Shown one piece after another: positions 19,869 to 32,108 of a DNA stretch of 64,000 bases. The first letter of the stretch is position 1. Every line of letters begins with the position of its first letter. The position numbers and the translations under genes are program-made. The stretch is from Aralia elata. Taxonomy: Eukaryota > Streptophyta > Magnoliopsida > Apiales > Araliaceae. The stretch is from assembly GCA_034770075.1 (NCBI GenBank), contig CM068384.1, positions 34,494,414 through 34,558,413 on the forward strand, given 5' to 3'. The notes beneath the pieces are model-generated. The model did not search any database. It was given only the letters and a program-made list of their open reading frames with translations, and had not been told where the DNA came from.

Positions 19869-20834
19869 GTGGGGGGTGGGGGTGTCGTTCTTTCTTTAAT
19901 ATTCTCAAAAACATCAATTTTTACTCAATCGCATCTTATGATTCTTCACTTGTCCTTGTGTTGATTATGGTGTTGCCCTTTCTGGTCCTAAAGTATGTTA
20001 CTGAAGTTTCTTGTGAGCAAGGGCTGACTTGTTGGTCTGCAAAGTGTTTCGTAGTTTTCATTCGCCAGCTATATATGTTGACCTCTTTGACAGTTTGACC
20101 TTTGTCTTCAATATCACCTTTAGTATGTATCAGTCTTTTTTAGTCAAGCGGATTGCATATGTTTTATTAGTCATGTTTTTAGGTATGCTTGTAAGTGTTG
20201 GTTTTCATTGTCAGTTCTTCACAGGTGAAGAATCCCAAATTCAGAAGATGAATCTACTCAATAGTATTCAGGTCTTTGATTCTATAGTTGCAGTACCTCT
20301 CTTAATTTTGTCACTTTGAAAATTCTACGATCTACATAAATTAGCTTTTAGAAGTTGTGGCATAATCTAGTGTTTGTTACTTGGTTCCATATCATGCTTT
20401 TTTAAGTTCTTATTCCACCTCAATAATAAGACATCATATAATTTAGTCTTAGACAAGGTGTGAATTATTATTTTCTAGTTACATGTATTTTCACTATCTA
20501 GTCCCTGACTAACTGTTGCATAGTGATTTATTAGCTTGATCATGCCACGTAAAGAATGTCTGAAACTAAAAATTTGAGCTTGCATGGTGTAGACTTGTTG
20601 AGAACCTAAAATATTATACTGGGCGTAATATTATCTCGGAGTACGAAAATTCAGAGTCCAAGGTTTATAGTTTTATGGTTTTTATTTCAATTTATTTTCT
20701 TAAACGGTTAAAACTTAGTTCTTGTTAAATATATTCAGTTTCAAATTTTTTTAGCATGAATTGTCATGCTAAAATGACAAGGAGAGTATTTAAAATGTCA
20801 AAATGATTTTTTCAAGTCAAAACAAGTATTTTAG

Positions 20835-20836
<2 letters not shown>

Positions 20837-20892
<56 letters not shown>
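20837..20892. repeat. (TA)n microsatellite left of the TIR element
   Basis: About 28 TA units directly before the TIR element; a matching block, broken by TTAA, follows the element at 22457-22532. Confidence 0.85.
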
Positions 20893-20894
<2 letters not shown>

Positions 20895-22456
20895 ACAATG
20901 ATTTATAGCATGTATTTGCTATGGATCAAAAATTGGCAAATAGCATCTCTACCTTCCGTTGCAATGATCAAGCCTAGGATTAAAACCAAGGAAACGGCGT
21001 CCGCTAAAATTTCTAGCAGACTAGATTAAACAATTTTTTGGACCATAATACCCCCAATCAGGCGAAGTTAGAGAAGCAAAAAATTCACTGCGTCCGCTAG
21101 AAGTTCTAGCGGACTGTAATCAATCCCCTGTTAAAGAATTGGGGCAATACAGCGGCAAAACAAGGCGGTAAAACAGGGGGCACAGCGGCAAAACAGGGGG
21201 CAAAACAGCAGCAGCCCTAAGGTAAAAGCATCCAGGCGATCGCGGTGTACAAGCCAAGCGTGTTCGATTTGTGCATCCAGGCCAGTCTCCATCTTCTTTT
21301 TCACCGATCTTAAGTGTGAAGGTATTGTTTTACTGGAAAAGGAGGTGTTTCTAGTTTGGGAAGTTTGATAAGAATGTTTTTATATCGTTCACCCATGACC
21401 CATGTATGAAACTTGAACTAGTTGTTCAAAGATACTGATTTTCCTTCTAAGGACATCTCAAATCGTGTGCGGTGGGAGGTGCTAGAAGTTGTGAAATTGA
21501 GTTCTGCTCTACATGAGATGATTCTGACTTGGTGACATATTTAAATCAGTTGCTAGAGCCCACAATATGTGAAAGTGTCCACTCCTATCTATAACTTGAC
21601 TTTCTCTCGATCGTTAACTTTCTCTCAATTGTCTGTTCTTTAATGATCTTGATCTTCCACATTATTGAGAATGATTTCCAAACCCAGTTCACACCCCTTT
21701 ATGCGACTTCCTGATATTTTCTGAGATTTTAGTTAAATGTCAATTGATCACCTTCTCAGTGGTTTTACCATACTACATTTGTTGGTGTTATGTGTTTTTA
21801 TTGTAAAATTACTCAACACTTGTTTCCTTAGAAGTATAAACTTCACAGGCTTCCTATAGTTTCGCTAAGCTGTTCTTCAGTTCTTGAATTCTTTCGTCTC
21901 TATGGGTTTTTAACAATGACAAGATATAATACTACAACATATGCATTGAATTAATGTGTCTTATTTAATTGTAAATATTAAAGGTCTTTCCCCAAGATAG
22001 GAAACAACTCGGAGCCTGAGATATGCTTGAATTCTTTCGTCTCATGTGTCTTATTAATGTTATTTTTTGTGGGTACTTAGCTTGAACCTGCAGTTGGGGC
22101 GGCTTTGCTAGCTTGGAATGTCTTGATGAAAGAAACAGAAGGGAACTGTCATAGATGACCAGATTATGGTTATATTGTTCAATTGTATAGTTATAAGTAC
22201 AGAGAAATCTTGAAAAGCGATTGTTAGCATATAAAATATCAGGTAGTTGAGTGTTATCAAGTCGTTTGCTAGAAATTCTAGCGGACTGTTTAAAAAAACT
22301 TCAGGAATATAGACGTCAGTTATTCAGTCCGCTAGAACTTCTAGCGGACGCCATTAGCTCTTTTATAATTTAGATCCTTGATCATTGCAACGGAAGGTAG
22401 AGATGTTATTTGTCAATTTTTGATCCATAACAAATACATGCTATGAATCATTGTCA
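20893..22456. mobile_element. Non-autonomous TIR transposon with paired palindromes
   Basis: TIRs of about 80 bp: the left begins GGACAATGATTTATAGCATG and the right, reverse-complemented, GACAATGATTCATAGCATG; both continue through CTACCTTCCGTTGCAATGAT. Inside each TIR, and again further in, is a palindrome with arms GTCCGCTAGAA and TTCTAGCGGAC (near 21000, 21090, 22265 and 22330; outer copies are mutated). It is embedded in (TA)n. The core (21230-22240) is unique-looking and T-rich. At 22079-22130 an AG acceptor-like site is followed by codons LEPAVGAALLAWNVLMKE, which resembles the end of a BadF/BadG-type sugar kinase, so host-gene capture is possible. Confidence 0.72.
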
Positions 22457-22484
22457 TATATATATATATTAATATATATATATA

Positions 22485-22532
<48 letters not shown>
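22457..22532. repeat. (TA)n microsatellite right of the TIR element
   Basis: TA repeat interrupted by TTAA twice, then uninterrupted to 22532. Confidence 0.85.
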
Positions 22533-22538
<6 letters not shown>

Positions 22539-24640
22539 GAGCATCTTTGCCATCAAAATAGCCAGATTTGGCTATTAAGGAAATTGTGTACCAAATTACT
22601 GACAACTTTACGTCAATTTCTCTTCCTGCAAATCTTCAAAGCAAAATCTTTTCTTGCAGCACGTTCAAGGCAGAATCTCTTTTTAGTACCTCAAAGGCAA
22701 AATCTCTTTCTATCAATTTATCTTAAATACAACAAAAGGAATTTTGATTTAATTTTATTGCAAAATCCGGCCATATCTAGTCCATTGATTTTAAACTTAA
22801 AATGATATCATCCATTGATTAATCATTGGACCAAGATACCCTAGGCCTAGCTTTCCCTATAAATAGCAAGGATTTTCTTCATTTGTCTTCACCAATTTAT
22901 AAAATCAAAGACTTTCAAGCTAAAATTCTCTCATTGCCTACATTTTTAAAAAAACTTAGAAATTCTCTTATACTACTCTCTAAATTCGGATTCTAGATCT
23001 TTGAATAGAAAAATTAGTTTATAATTATTTTGAGATAAGTTCTTAAGTTTATATAAACTATGTATCTCTTTAACGGCTATAAATTATGATATAAATATTG
23101 TTCTTCACATTGTTATAATTTATATCTATTTCACCTACACAATTCTTTTTGAGATCATCTCAAAAGAACTATAATCGTTTATATATAAATAATATTCACG
23201 AATTATTCTGAAGTGCAAGTGGTTATCTGAAGACCTTGGATCTGACTCTTAGTAGTTGATCTTTAGTAACCTGAGCGCCCAATGCCTAGTAGTCCCATTA
23301 ATTTTATTTGCATATAAATTGGTTGTGAACTCTGACTTTGGTGAACTTAAAGTATGGTTATCTCAGGACTTTGATTAACTCTTTGTGGTTGATCAATAGA
23401 ATACCGAGTGCCAAGGCTACACTAATCAAAGTTTATCTCACGTGTAGTTTTAATATATATAATCATATATAACTTTCGTGTTATACAAATCTACAATTGT
23501 GATTATATATATACTAAGATATCAAGTATCATTTAATTGATTAAATCTCAATTAAATCTTTAGACTTGATATACATATATATTACAAGTAGCTGTGCTCA
23601 TAAATTTATTTACTTATGTTTGTGATATAATATAAAAGTTGGTTGAACTTTTATATCAAAAGCTTAAACCGATATATCTGTTTATTTCAAGAAGTTTATA
23701 TCAAACTTGTAAAAGTTTTACACTTTTATAAACTGCACTAAATTGATATATTTACTTATTTAAAGAAGTACGTATCAAATCTTATAAAAGTCTTTTCACT
23801 TTTATAAAATGAACTTAAACTATATATCTGCTTATTTCAGAAGTACATACAAGTCTTTGACTTTTTATAAACTGCACTTAAACATTCATCTGCTTAATTA
23901 GAAGTACATATCAAACTAATAAAAGTCTTTGTACTTTTATTAAACTGCAAAAAAACTCATATGCTTATTATAGAAGCACATTCTTTATTTATAAAAGTTA
24001 TTGAGCTTTTATAAATACTGCACTGTATTATATACATTTGCTTATGTAAGAAGCATTTAAATCAAATCTTTTTCTGAAAAGGTATAAGAGTTTGTTTATT
24101 TTTGTATCTATGAGAAAAGAATAATCTTAAGATAAAGACTAGAGTCGTAAAGAGGTCAATTAAAAGTTGGGTCTCTAGCGTAATCATGATTTAAGGGAGA
24201 GATTTTTTGTTTCAAGATCAGCTCCAGAAATAGAACAAAACTCTAGGTTACAGGTACAATTAAGTTTGAGAAAGGAACGGGGAGCTTGTCCAAGATAATT
24301 AGTTGTGTTTAGTTTTAAAGTTGAGCTGAAAACTTTGAAAAGACTTCTCCACCTGTAGAATGAGTGGCTTATTACTGATAGTAATAGGATCCTAAGTCCT
24401 AGAAAGGAGCTTAGGACTGAACGTAGCAATATACTAGTTGTATGTTGTGAACCAGCTAAATCACTGTGCATTTGTGCGATTGCTTTTATATCTGTTTATT
24501 TATCTTATAAATCGCTTAATAATTAAATTTTAATTAATATTTAAAAAGGCCAAGAAATTTTTTAAGTTGTAATAATCTATTCAACTCTCTTTCTACGTTA
24601 TTATTACCTTTCAACTTTGTTCGTCAAAATCAAGTTAGGA
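22533..24640 (+). mobile_element. LTR-like and leader region of degenerate copia element 3
   Basis: No coding potential. CCCTATAAATAGCAAGG at 22854-22870 has a clear TATA box with downstream TCTTCACC, as at a retroelement LTR promoter. The end (24560-24610, TAATCTATTCAACTCTCTTT and following) resembles the segment just before the primer site in plant copia elements, but the primer site itself is not recognisable. Directly downstream is a copia gag. LTR boundaries could not be fixed, so this is inferred as the element's 5' non-coding part. Confidence 0.45.
23625..24070. repeat. Tandem array of about 70-75-bp units, six or seven copies
   Basis: Each unit has the order TATATCTGCTTATTTCAGAAG, a short AT stretch with ATCAAA, then AAAAGTCTTT...ACTTTTATAAA(C)TGCACT. 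The last part (AAAGTNNNNNNACTTTT) is a short inverted repeat, so each unit can form a small hairpin. Units have drifted strongly. The array lies between the TATA-bearing segment and gag. Confidence 0.65.
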
Positions 24641-25500
24641 ATGGTTAATGGTACTTGTAGTAAACCAAATCCTACTTCTGTCTATCTAAATTTGTGGAAT
24701 AGGTGCAATGATATGGTAATCTCTTAGTTACTTAATTCTGTATCAGCAGAAATAGGTTATAGTGTTGTTTATCTCAACGCTGCCCAAGCTATTTGGGAAG
24801 ACCTGCATTCCAAATTTACACAAAGCAATATTCCCAAGATGTATCAAGTCAAAAAAGATCTTGCTTATCTTACTAAGGGTTCTATGAGTATAGCTACATA
24901 TTTTACTAAATTTAGAGGACTCTATGATGAACATGTGAATTTACCCATATGTACTTTGTAATTGTCGATGTGGGGGCAGCTAAGAAATTGGAAGAACATT
25001 ATAAAATCCAAAGAATAACTCAATTTCTCATGGGATTAAATGACAAGTATACCACTATCAGAGGTCAAATACTGATGATGCAACCATTATCATGTCTGAG
25101 CCAAGCATATGCTCTTCTTACTCAGGAAGAAAAGCAAAGAGAATGTAATCACCTTAGCTCTGTGGTTGGCCCTGGCTCTGCTGCTGCACTATTTGCAAGA
25201 AGTGGAAATTACAAACCATATTTAAGCCTCAGAGTTCAGTTTCTAGAGGATCTAATGGTGCTTCTGGTGGTAACATTGTTAAAAAGCAATCTAAGAAGGG
25301 AATCTACTTTGCATTCACTGTAACGGAACTAATCATACCAAGGACACTAGTTTTCAACTTCATGGTTACCCTGATTGGTTCAAGGGAACTAGAGTTTCTT
25401 AGACTACTGTTGCTGCTACTGTAAATGCTTCTGGAAACTCTCCTGCTAGCTCAGGGAACTCAGGGGACTCAGGGTCCTTATCTAACATTTAGGCTAGGTC
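24641..25500 (+). pseudogene. gag: copia 3 gag, degenerate
   Basis: Gag of the Retrotran_gag type: LWNRCNDMVISWLLNSVSAE-like sequence (with a stop at the W position, about 24725), then AAQAIWEDLHSKFTQSN and KDLAYLTKGSMSIATYFTKF. A frameshift near 24955 leads to the open stretch 24949-25323 (RITQFLMGLNDKYTTIRGQI, then MQPLSCLSQAYALLTQEEKQ). The zinc-binding end follows in a shifted frame near 25315-25375 (HCNGTNHTKDTSFQLHGYPD). Frameshifts and stops make it non-functional; it is older than copia 1 and 2. Confidence 0.85.
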
Positions 25501-25679
25501 AACCTCTTCAGCTTCAGCAGGCCTAACCGATCAAGAACTCAGGTAAGTCAGGCAATATCTCAATCTGATAAAGCTGTTCTTCTGGCAGAGACACATCTTG
25601 CAGGTAACATCATGTGTACCTCCAGTCTTAGAATCTCAACACCAGTTTGTCCATTTGTTAATATCTGCATTTAAGGGAG

Positions 25680-26286
25680 AGCGTGGTGCAGTTTGGTGCG
25701 GTTTTAAGCTCCCACCGCAACCACAAACGCAATATGCGGTTTTTAATTTTTAGCAACCGCGTCAATGCGGTTGTAATTTCATGCGGTTGAGGTGCGGTTG
25801 AAGGTGCAAAACTACACTTAATTAAACGGAAATAATTATTATACATTGCACAAATTGAAAATATTAATTAGTACTACTTTCATTCAAATTAAATTAACAA
25901 CAAACTGATATTCTTCTTAACAATAAATAGGATGTTTCGACCAAGAAAATAACGATTAACAACATAGTTTATAAAGCATTGATCTCTAAAGTTCACTAGT
26001 TCTATTATCTTCCTTCTAAATTTGTCAAATGAAAAAACAAAAAAAGAATAAGTCCTGAATGACTTTAATATTGGTTTTACGTTTTAACAAAATTAGAAAA
26101 AATAAATAAGATGATTGTATTTCTACACTTTGAAACGAAATTGATTCTTCAAAAAATATTAATTATTAGAATATTAAATATAAAAAGATCTATTAAATTA
26201 TATATATTTATATTTATTTGGTAATATAGTTGTTAGTATGTATAAAACTTTATATATTTTACATATGTATATATAATTATACATAG

Positions 26287-26336
<50 letters not shown>

Positions 26337-26455
26337 TTTTGCAGGTGCGATTGAGGTGTGGTTCCTAGGTGCCACCACAACCGCAAATATGCAGTTTCTA
26401 ATTTTAAAGACCGCGTTGCAAAACAGCACCGCACGTGCGGTTTGATTTGCAATTT
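25680..26455. mobile_element. hAT-like element with TGCGGTT subterminal repeats
   Basis: Both ends are dense in TGCGGTT and its complement AACCGCA (for example GGTGCGGTTT at 25697 and GTGCGGTTTGATT near 26436). This subterminal pattern is typical of plant hAT elements. It separates copia 3 gag from its protease. The inside is AT-rich and ends in (TA)n (26287-26331). No transposase reading frame. The 8-bp target duplication is not clear, so ends are approximate. Confidence 0.65.
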
Positions 26456-26461
26456 TTTACT

Positions 26462-26936
26462 CTTCCCTACTTGTACTGATCATTGGATCATTGATTCAGG
26501 AGCTACTGATTATATCACTTTTCAATTTGCTCATTTGATTAATCTTGTGTCTATTCATACCTTTATTCAGGTCTAATGGTCAGGATGTCTCGATCTATAT
26601 CTTATAAAGTCACAATTAGATTAACTCCAGACCTTCTATTACATGATGTTTTGTTAATTCTTACTTTAAATTCAATCTTATTTCTACCAGTAAACTTACT
26701 CATGATAGCAAGTGCTGCATATAATTTTTTCCCACAATCTATATTTTTTAGGACCTTGTGATGAGTACTTTGAAAGGGATTGGTAAGCTGGATGGGGGTT
26801 TTGTACAAGTTTGTGCATCCAACCGGTATCATTTCTTCTGCTACTGCCTATCTGCTATTTCCTCTTCCAGTTTATGGCATTCCAGATTAGGACATCCCTC
26901 CTCTCACGTTCTCAGTAAAATTCCTACTTTACTATG
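26462..26936 (+). pseudogene. pol: copia 3 protease and pre-integrase start
   Basis: TDHWIIDSGATDYITFQFAH (about 26476-26535) is the copia aspartic protease motif with the catalytic Asp-Ser-Gly intact. A frameshift near 26575 and an old divergence follow. The pre-integrase domain reads LWHSRLGHPSSHVLSKIP (about 26874-26927) and is cut by the Tat-like LTR element at 26937. The rest of the reading sequence continues at 39806. Confidence 0.85.
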
Positions 26937-28103
26937 TGTTTACACCCAAATCCCAAAATTTTAGTTTTGGGTTAAGTAATTATCAGCTAAGTGCTTATAT
27001 CAGTTAACTAAACATCACTAGAGGATTTCAGTTAACTGATGGCGTTCAGACAAAGGCATCCAGCTAGGTCGAAAATTAAGGAAATGACTTTATATGTGTT
27101 TGATACAGTCAAACACGTGGAATAGCAGTTATACACTCACGTTCCTTTAGATTAGTAAGATAGAATGGTCACGTTCAATTAACTGGCGCACCAGCAGAGT
27201 TGGCCGAAATTTAAGGTACGCGATAGTTAAGTTAAATAAATCCAGCAAGCAAGTGAAGACTCACGTTCCTTCAGTTTAGCAAAGTGGGTAGGCCATGTTC
27301 AAATACCTGATACACTAGCAGAAAATGGGTTAGTGGGCCGAATTTCAAGGAGAATGTGGCTAAGTGGACTGTTAAGTCGGTACAACTACCTTCCAGTAGC
27401 TCTATAATATATGAGAAGTCCATTTTGTTAACAATAAGACAACACACAACACATCCGGTCCAAAACACTCACGTTCTTCCAGTTTTTTTTTTTAGTATTT
27501 TAGCTTAAGCTACAACAATTAGCTTGTTATGCCAACACATGGCTTAGTTAACTGTTGTAATAGGTAGTTTTATTATATTTGCAACTTATTACGTCCACTT
27601 AAACTTAGTTATACGTTCAATACCGACTGTTTGCTAACTTGTTACGTCCATTCGGACTTAGTTATGCATTCAATTTTGGATTTATAGCTTATTACGTCCA
27701 TTCGGACTTAGTTGCATATTCAACCCCAGTTGTTCGCTTTCATCCGGAACTTTATATGGTGTTGTTGATTTGCTCTGCACTTTGCCAAAGGTGTATTCGA
27801 TATGGGTTGTAAAGTTCACAACATATCCCACTAATTATTTAAATCAACAAGTAGACAACTAAAATCAGTTAGCCAAAAAAACCAAGTGTCTAACATTGAA
27901 CTCCTTAGTCAAAGGCAGAAAGACCCATTAGAGAAGCAGTTCCTTCTTCATTGTAATCGTCTGACCAGTTTCGGCTAAGTAGTTGGCCGATTTTGAAGGA
28001 CCGTGTTAACTGAATAGTATCTTACTAGTTCGACAAACACTACCTCACATTAAGTACTGTGAACTCTGGCATGCCCGCACATAAAAAATATTTACCCACA
28101 ACA
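26937..28103 (+). repeat. 5' LTR of the Tat-like element
   Basis: 1167 bp ending CCACAACA. It holds several copies of a motif like TTACGTCCATTCGGACTTAG (near 27590, 27642 and 27692), also present in the 3' LTR. Compared with the 3' LTR it lacks about 170-200 bp around 27838. Confidence 0.88.
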
Positions 28104-28129
28104 CGTTTTGGCACGCACAGTGGGACCTA

Positions 28130-29290
28130 GTGTTAGGGATTTGGTTACCCAATTTAACCAAAAATCTATGTCCAAAAAGAAAAGTGCTTGAACATCTAGT
28201 TATCGCGTCAATATCTGAAGAAAAGATGTTCGACATAACTGAGTTAACCGTGACATTAGTTAAACAACAGAAAGTTGCCTCTAAGGAGTTGGTTAATGAG
28301 TTAAAAGAACAGTATAGAGTTTCTTCTGAACAATTAAAAGTGGTATTTAAAAAAAGTACGAAAGAGATAGTCGAAGCTATAAGAGGTCTTAAGATAACAA
28401 AGCAAAATCAGGCAAATGAAAAAAGACACGGCGAGTCCCGGAATCGTCATCAACTCAGACCAGAACGCTCGTGGTCAGCTCGAAGTTACATGCCCCCTAG
28501 GGATAAATGGGAAATAATAGGTTAATTTCAGACAGGAGCAAAAGACCAACCAAGGAGGAATGAGCCAACATATTTCTCATTATTATCAATTCGACACTTG
28601 GTATGATGAAGGCCAACCTTCACTTAGCCGATGGGGGTAACAACCTTGGACCCCAAACTATGGTGGTTAACAAGGATCAGTTGGTTGAATTCTTCCAGCA
28701 ACAATTCAGTCTAGGGATAAGGCGAATCAATCCACCTACATACAATAAGCCATACCCAGATTGGATCAATTAGGTGTACTCATTCGACCTAGAAATGATT
28801 GGCGAAGTACTTGAAACATCATCAATTAACGAGCAAAACGCTCGTGGGGGGTATTCTTGGCTAAGTTATCGGTTTCATAATTTAGATGGTGATTAGTTAA
28901 CTAATTAGAGCAGGTCAGTTAACTTGACATCACAGTTTCAGTAGAATGAAGACCTGAATAGTGTACGTGGCTAGCCTCAAGTAAATCTAATCGACATGTT
29001 ACCCAGCAAACCTGAAGCATAAAACTTGGTGGTTAACACAAATTAGATAGTTGAAGTTATCCAATAACAAGTTGTACCAGAGAAACTTGAGCCTGATGAT
29101 ACTAAGAACCAACCCAAGACATCAATGACTGATGAAGATGCCCGTAGGGGCAAACTGAGTTTAGCTATCAATTCCATCTCTAAAGATGCATGGTTGATAA
29201 CACCAATGGCGATCAATCAGCTAACCAAGATGAATTAGCTAACTAGGATATATGAACCAGTTAACCTGGATGGATCGGTTAACCATATGC
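28130..29290 (+). pseudogene. Gag-like remains of the Tat-like element
   Basis: An open stretch to 28525 encodes a charged, coiled-coil-like segment (KELVNELKEQYRVSSEQLK, then KKSTKEIVEAIRGL) and an Arg-rich end. Further on, in broken frames, near 28715-28770 the residues RINPPTYNKPYPDWIN match the proline-rich linker before the capsid domain of Tat/Ogre-type Gag proteins. Numerous stops; no protease or pol domain. The element must have relied on others to move. Confidence 0.55.
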
Positions 29291-29295
29291 CGCAA

Positions 29296-30816
29296 TGATG
29301 AGTGGATTTTATATCTACTAATTAGGTATTCTCGACTTAATTATTTTGCTAATTCTTAAGTGTTTTTAGTTTATTTTATTGCATTTTAGTGTTTTTGTGC
29401 ATACAGTTAAATTCAGCCTACGATAATGTAAATTATGTTAATTGTTATAAATTTAGCCTTTATTAGAAGCTACAAGTGATAAAGATCGTTGGGTGAAAGC
29501 TTGATGGGGGAAAAATACAAGTAGTTGGACTTTATGCATCAAAAATGAACAAAACAGGCGTGTAAAGGGGAAAAGGAGAAAATGGCCAGGGAGCTAAGGG
29601 TCGCGGTACCCAAAGGTTTGAGCCGCAACGCTTGGTCCATCATGTGCAGAGAGCCACGACACTCGTAACTGAGCCGCGACGCTGGTGGCTTTTTCACAAG
29701 CGCGTGTCGGTCACGCGCTCGACAGATTTTGAAGATTAATTTGATTATTTTAATTCCTGATTACTTTGGACGCTTGCTAATTGAAGTCGAGAGGTTTTCA
29801 AACTCCTAAGGCTAAGGACTTTGATTTATTTACATTTATCTTTTATGGGTTGAAGATTATTAGATATTCAGTAGAAGACTAATAAATAATTATCAGGCTG
29901 TCAGTTTTTAGGGAGACTTAGACAGAGAAGTACGTAGTTTTTTAGGGAATATGGGTTTTATCAGAGATTGTTCAAGGTTGCAGGATTGGAGCTAAGAAGT
30001 GAAGATTGGATTCATTAGAGTTTATTTTTTTCTTCTTTTACTCTTTATTCTTGTATTCTAGAATGGCTTTTGATAAACTACTGATATTTTTAGTTTTAAC
30101 TATGAACTAAACTCTTATATAAGGATTCAATAGAACCCGATGATAGTTTAATTTAATATTTATTCTCTCTTTTTATTTAAATTGATTATGGGATAGATTG
30201 TTTATTATATCTTGTGTTTAATGATATAATTGTCTGATCAACAATTATTTGATGGATATAGATGGATTTTGACAATGAAGTCTAAATTAAGATCTGAATA
30301 TAGTAATTTGTGATTAGTAATTTTTCCTAAGAGTGAATGCTAATTTGTATATGAGATTGGAATATACTTGTAGACCGCGAGCAATGTGTTGAAAATGATA
30401 CTTAATGAATTTATTATTATTGTTTCTCATAGGAATATAGTGAAATTAATAATAATAAGTATGCTATATAATTACTTGAAAAATGTTTATATAAACTATT
30501 AGTAATTTTCTATTGACAATTCTAAATAATCAATTTAATGAAAGAAGAATAGTGTTAATTAAGTGATTCATCGGGGAAATTGAGTTCTTAATCTTTTTAT
30601 TAATTGAATTCATATTTCATTAGTTACTTTATTTTATTAATTAGTTTCACTTGATATTACATTCATCTAGATAAAATTAAATTGATGTATGGTTAATAAT
30701 TAGGTTATTAAGGTTATTAATCGCTCTTCGTGGGAACAATACTCGTTTTGCCACTATATTGCATAAGTGATCACGTATACTTGCATGTAATTGCTAGTAG
30801 TATTTTTAGGCAAACA
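29296..30816 (+). repeat. 5' LTR of the Athila-like element
   Basis: Starts TGATGAGTGGATTTTATATC and ends TTTTTAGGCAAACA. Contains a GC-rich block (29580-29720) of short degenerate units such as GAGCCGCGACGCT that contrasts with the AT-rich remainder. Confidence 0.92.
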
Positions 30817-31054
30817 AGTTTTTGACGTTGTTTCCGGGGAGCAATTCAATAGCTTAATTTTTCTAATATTAATTTCCATCAGTTAGTTTTAATTTAGACA
30901 TTATTTCTGTTTTACGGGTTTCGTGTCTTTTCGCAGTTAGTCTTGTATGCAAACTAGATCGAAGCGGTAAGAATTGTTGCCATACGAGGACGAGGTTGAT
31001 AGAAGATTTTGGAAAATACGACAGTTTTGTGCTGAAGTAGTTAAACAATAAGCA

Positions 31055-31900
31055 ATGGCTGTAGAAGGGGCACAAAAATCATTTAAGGACTATGCAATGC
31101 CACATGTGACGAAAATTCACTCAAGTATTCGAAGACTGGTAATTAACATAAACAATTTTGAGATCAAACTAGGGACAATTCAGACGATACAAAATTCAGT
31201 TCAGTTCGGAGGTCTACCGAATGACGATCCGAATGACCATCTTGTTAGTTTTCTGGAGATTTGCGACACTTTCAAGTATAATGGAGTTTCGGATAACGCA
31301 GTTAGACTAAGACTCTTCCCTTCCACACTTCATGATAAGGCGAATAGTTGATTACATTCGCTACCAACAGGCTCAATCACAACATGAGATGATCTAGCTC
31401 AGAAATTCTTAGCAAAGTTTTTTCCACCAGCAAAAACAATGAAGATGAGAAATGAAATCACCTCATTTGCACAGCAGGACTTCAAGTCGTTATATGAAGC
31501 ATGAGAAAGATTTAAGGAATTGCTAAGGAGATGTCCACATCATGGGCTTCCCAAATGGTTGTAAGTCCAAACTTTTTACAACGGGTTATTTAACATCACT
31601 CGTATGAGCATTGATACAGCAGTAGGAGCCTTGATGGGCAAAAATGTTGATAATGCTTATGAGCTCTTAGAAACCATGGCTGCAAACAACTATCAGTGGC
31701 CTACAGCTCTTATGAACCAACCTAAGATAGGAGGAAAAATTGAGGTTGATGCATTAGCTGCCTTAGCTGCTTAAGTTGCATCATTGACAAAGAAATTTGA
31801 TTCATGGGGAACACAATCGGTTCAACAGGTAGCTGCAGTTTGTGAACTATGTGCAGGTAATCATCAGACGATCAATGTGCCATCAATCTAGAAATAGTGA
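31055..31900 (+). pseudogene. gag: Athila-like gag
   Basis: The ATG at 31055 opens a Gag with the retrotransposon capsid fold: FGGLPNDDPNDHLVSFLEIC, RLRLFPSTLHDKA, then (after stops at 31348 and near 31387) KFLAKFFPPAKTMKMRNEI, FKSLYEAWERF-like sequence with the Trp codon mutated to stop near 31503, and NGLFNITRMSIDTAVGALMG. At least four nonsense mutations are present, several of which are Trp or Gln codons turned to stop. It would supply the particle shell. Confidence 0.88.
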
Positions 31901-32108
31901 ATTTTATTAGGAATAAGCAGGGCATGTACTCTAACACATACAATCCTGGGTAGAGAAATCATCCGAATTTTTTATGGAGCAACAACTAGAATTAGACTCC
32001 AGTCTAAGATAATTTCAGCCACCAAGTTTTTAAGGTCAGACTCAACCATAACAGGAAAGGAAGCCAAGTTTAAAAGAGTTACTCACTAAATACATTGCTC
32101 ACAATGAC

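Larger units (their letters stand above)
6526..20762 (+). repeat. Inverted segmental duplication, arm B (expanded by insertions)
   Basis: Inverted counterpart of 1450-4569. Homologous blocks are 6526-6916 and 9846-10016 (RAF1 coding), 13484 to about 14345 and about 20115-20762 (3' flank). They are separated by a foldback element, a truncated copia element, and a cluster of (TA)n, two MITEs and a second copia element. A stretch of about 330 bp next to that cluster (14345-14425 and 19866-20115) has no match in arm A, so it was either gained here or lost there. Coding blocks look about 95% identical to RAF1 by eye. Confidence 0.85.

Noticed and set aside
19808..20098. Open frames of alternating Tyr-Ile across (TA)n (also near 14606-14812, 19693-19917 and 26198-26452)
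   Set aside because: They are translations of TA microsatellites and have no similarity to any protein.
25680..26455. Claiming an exact 8-bp target duplication for the hAT-like element
   Set aside because: No matching 8-mer could be placed at the two ends, so only approximate boundaries are given.
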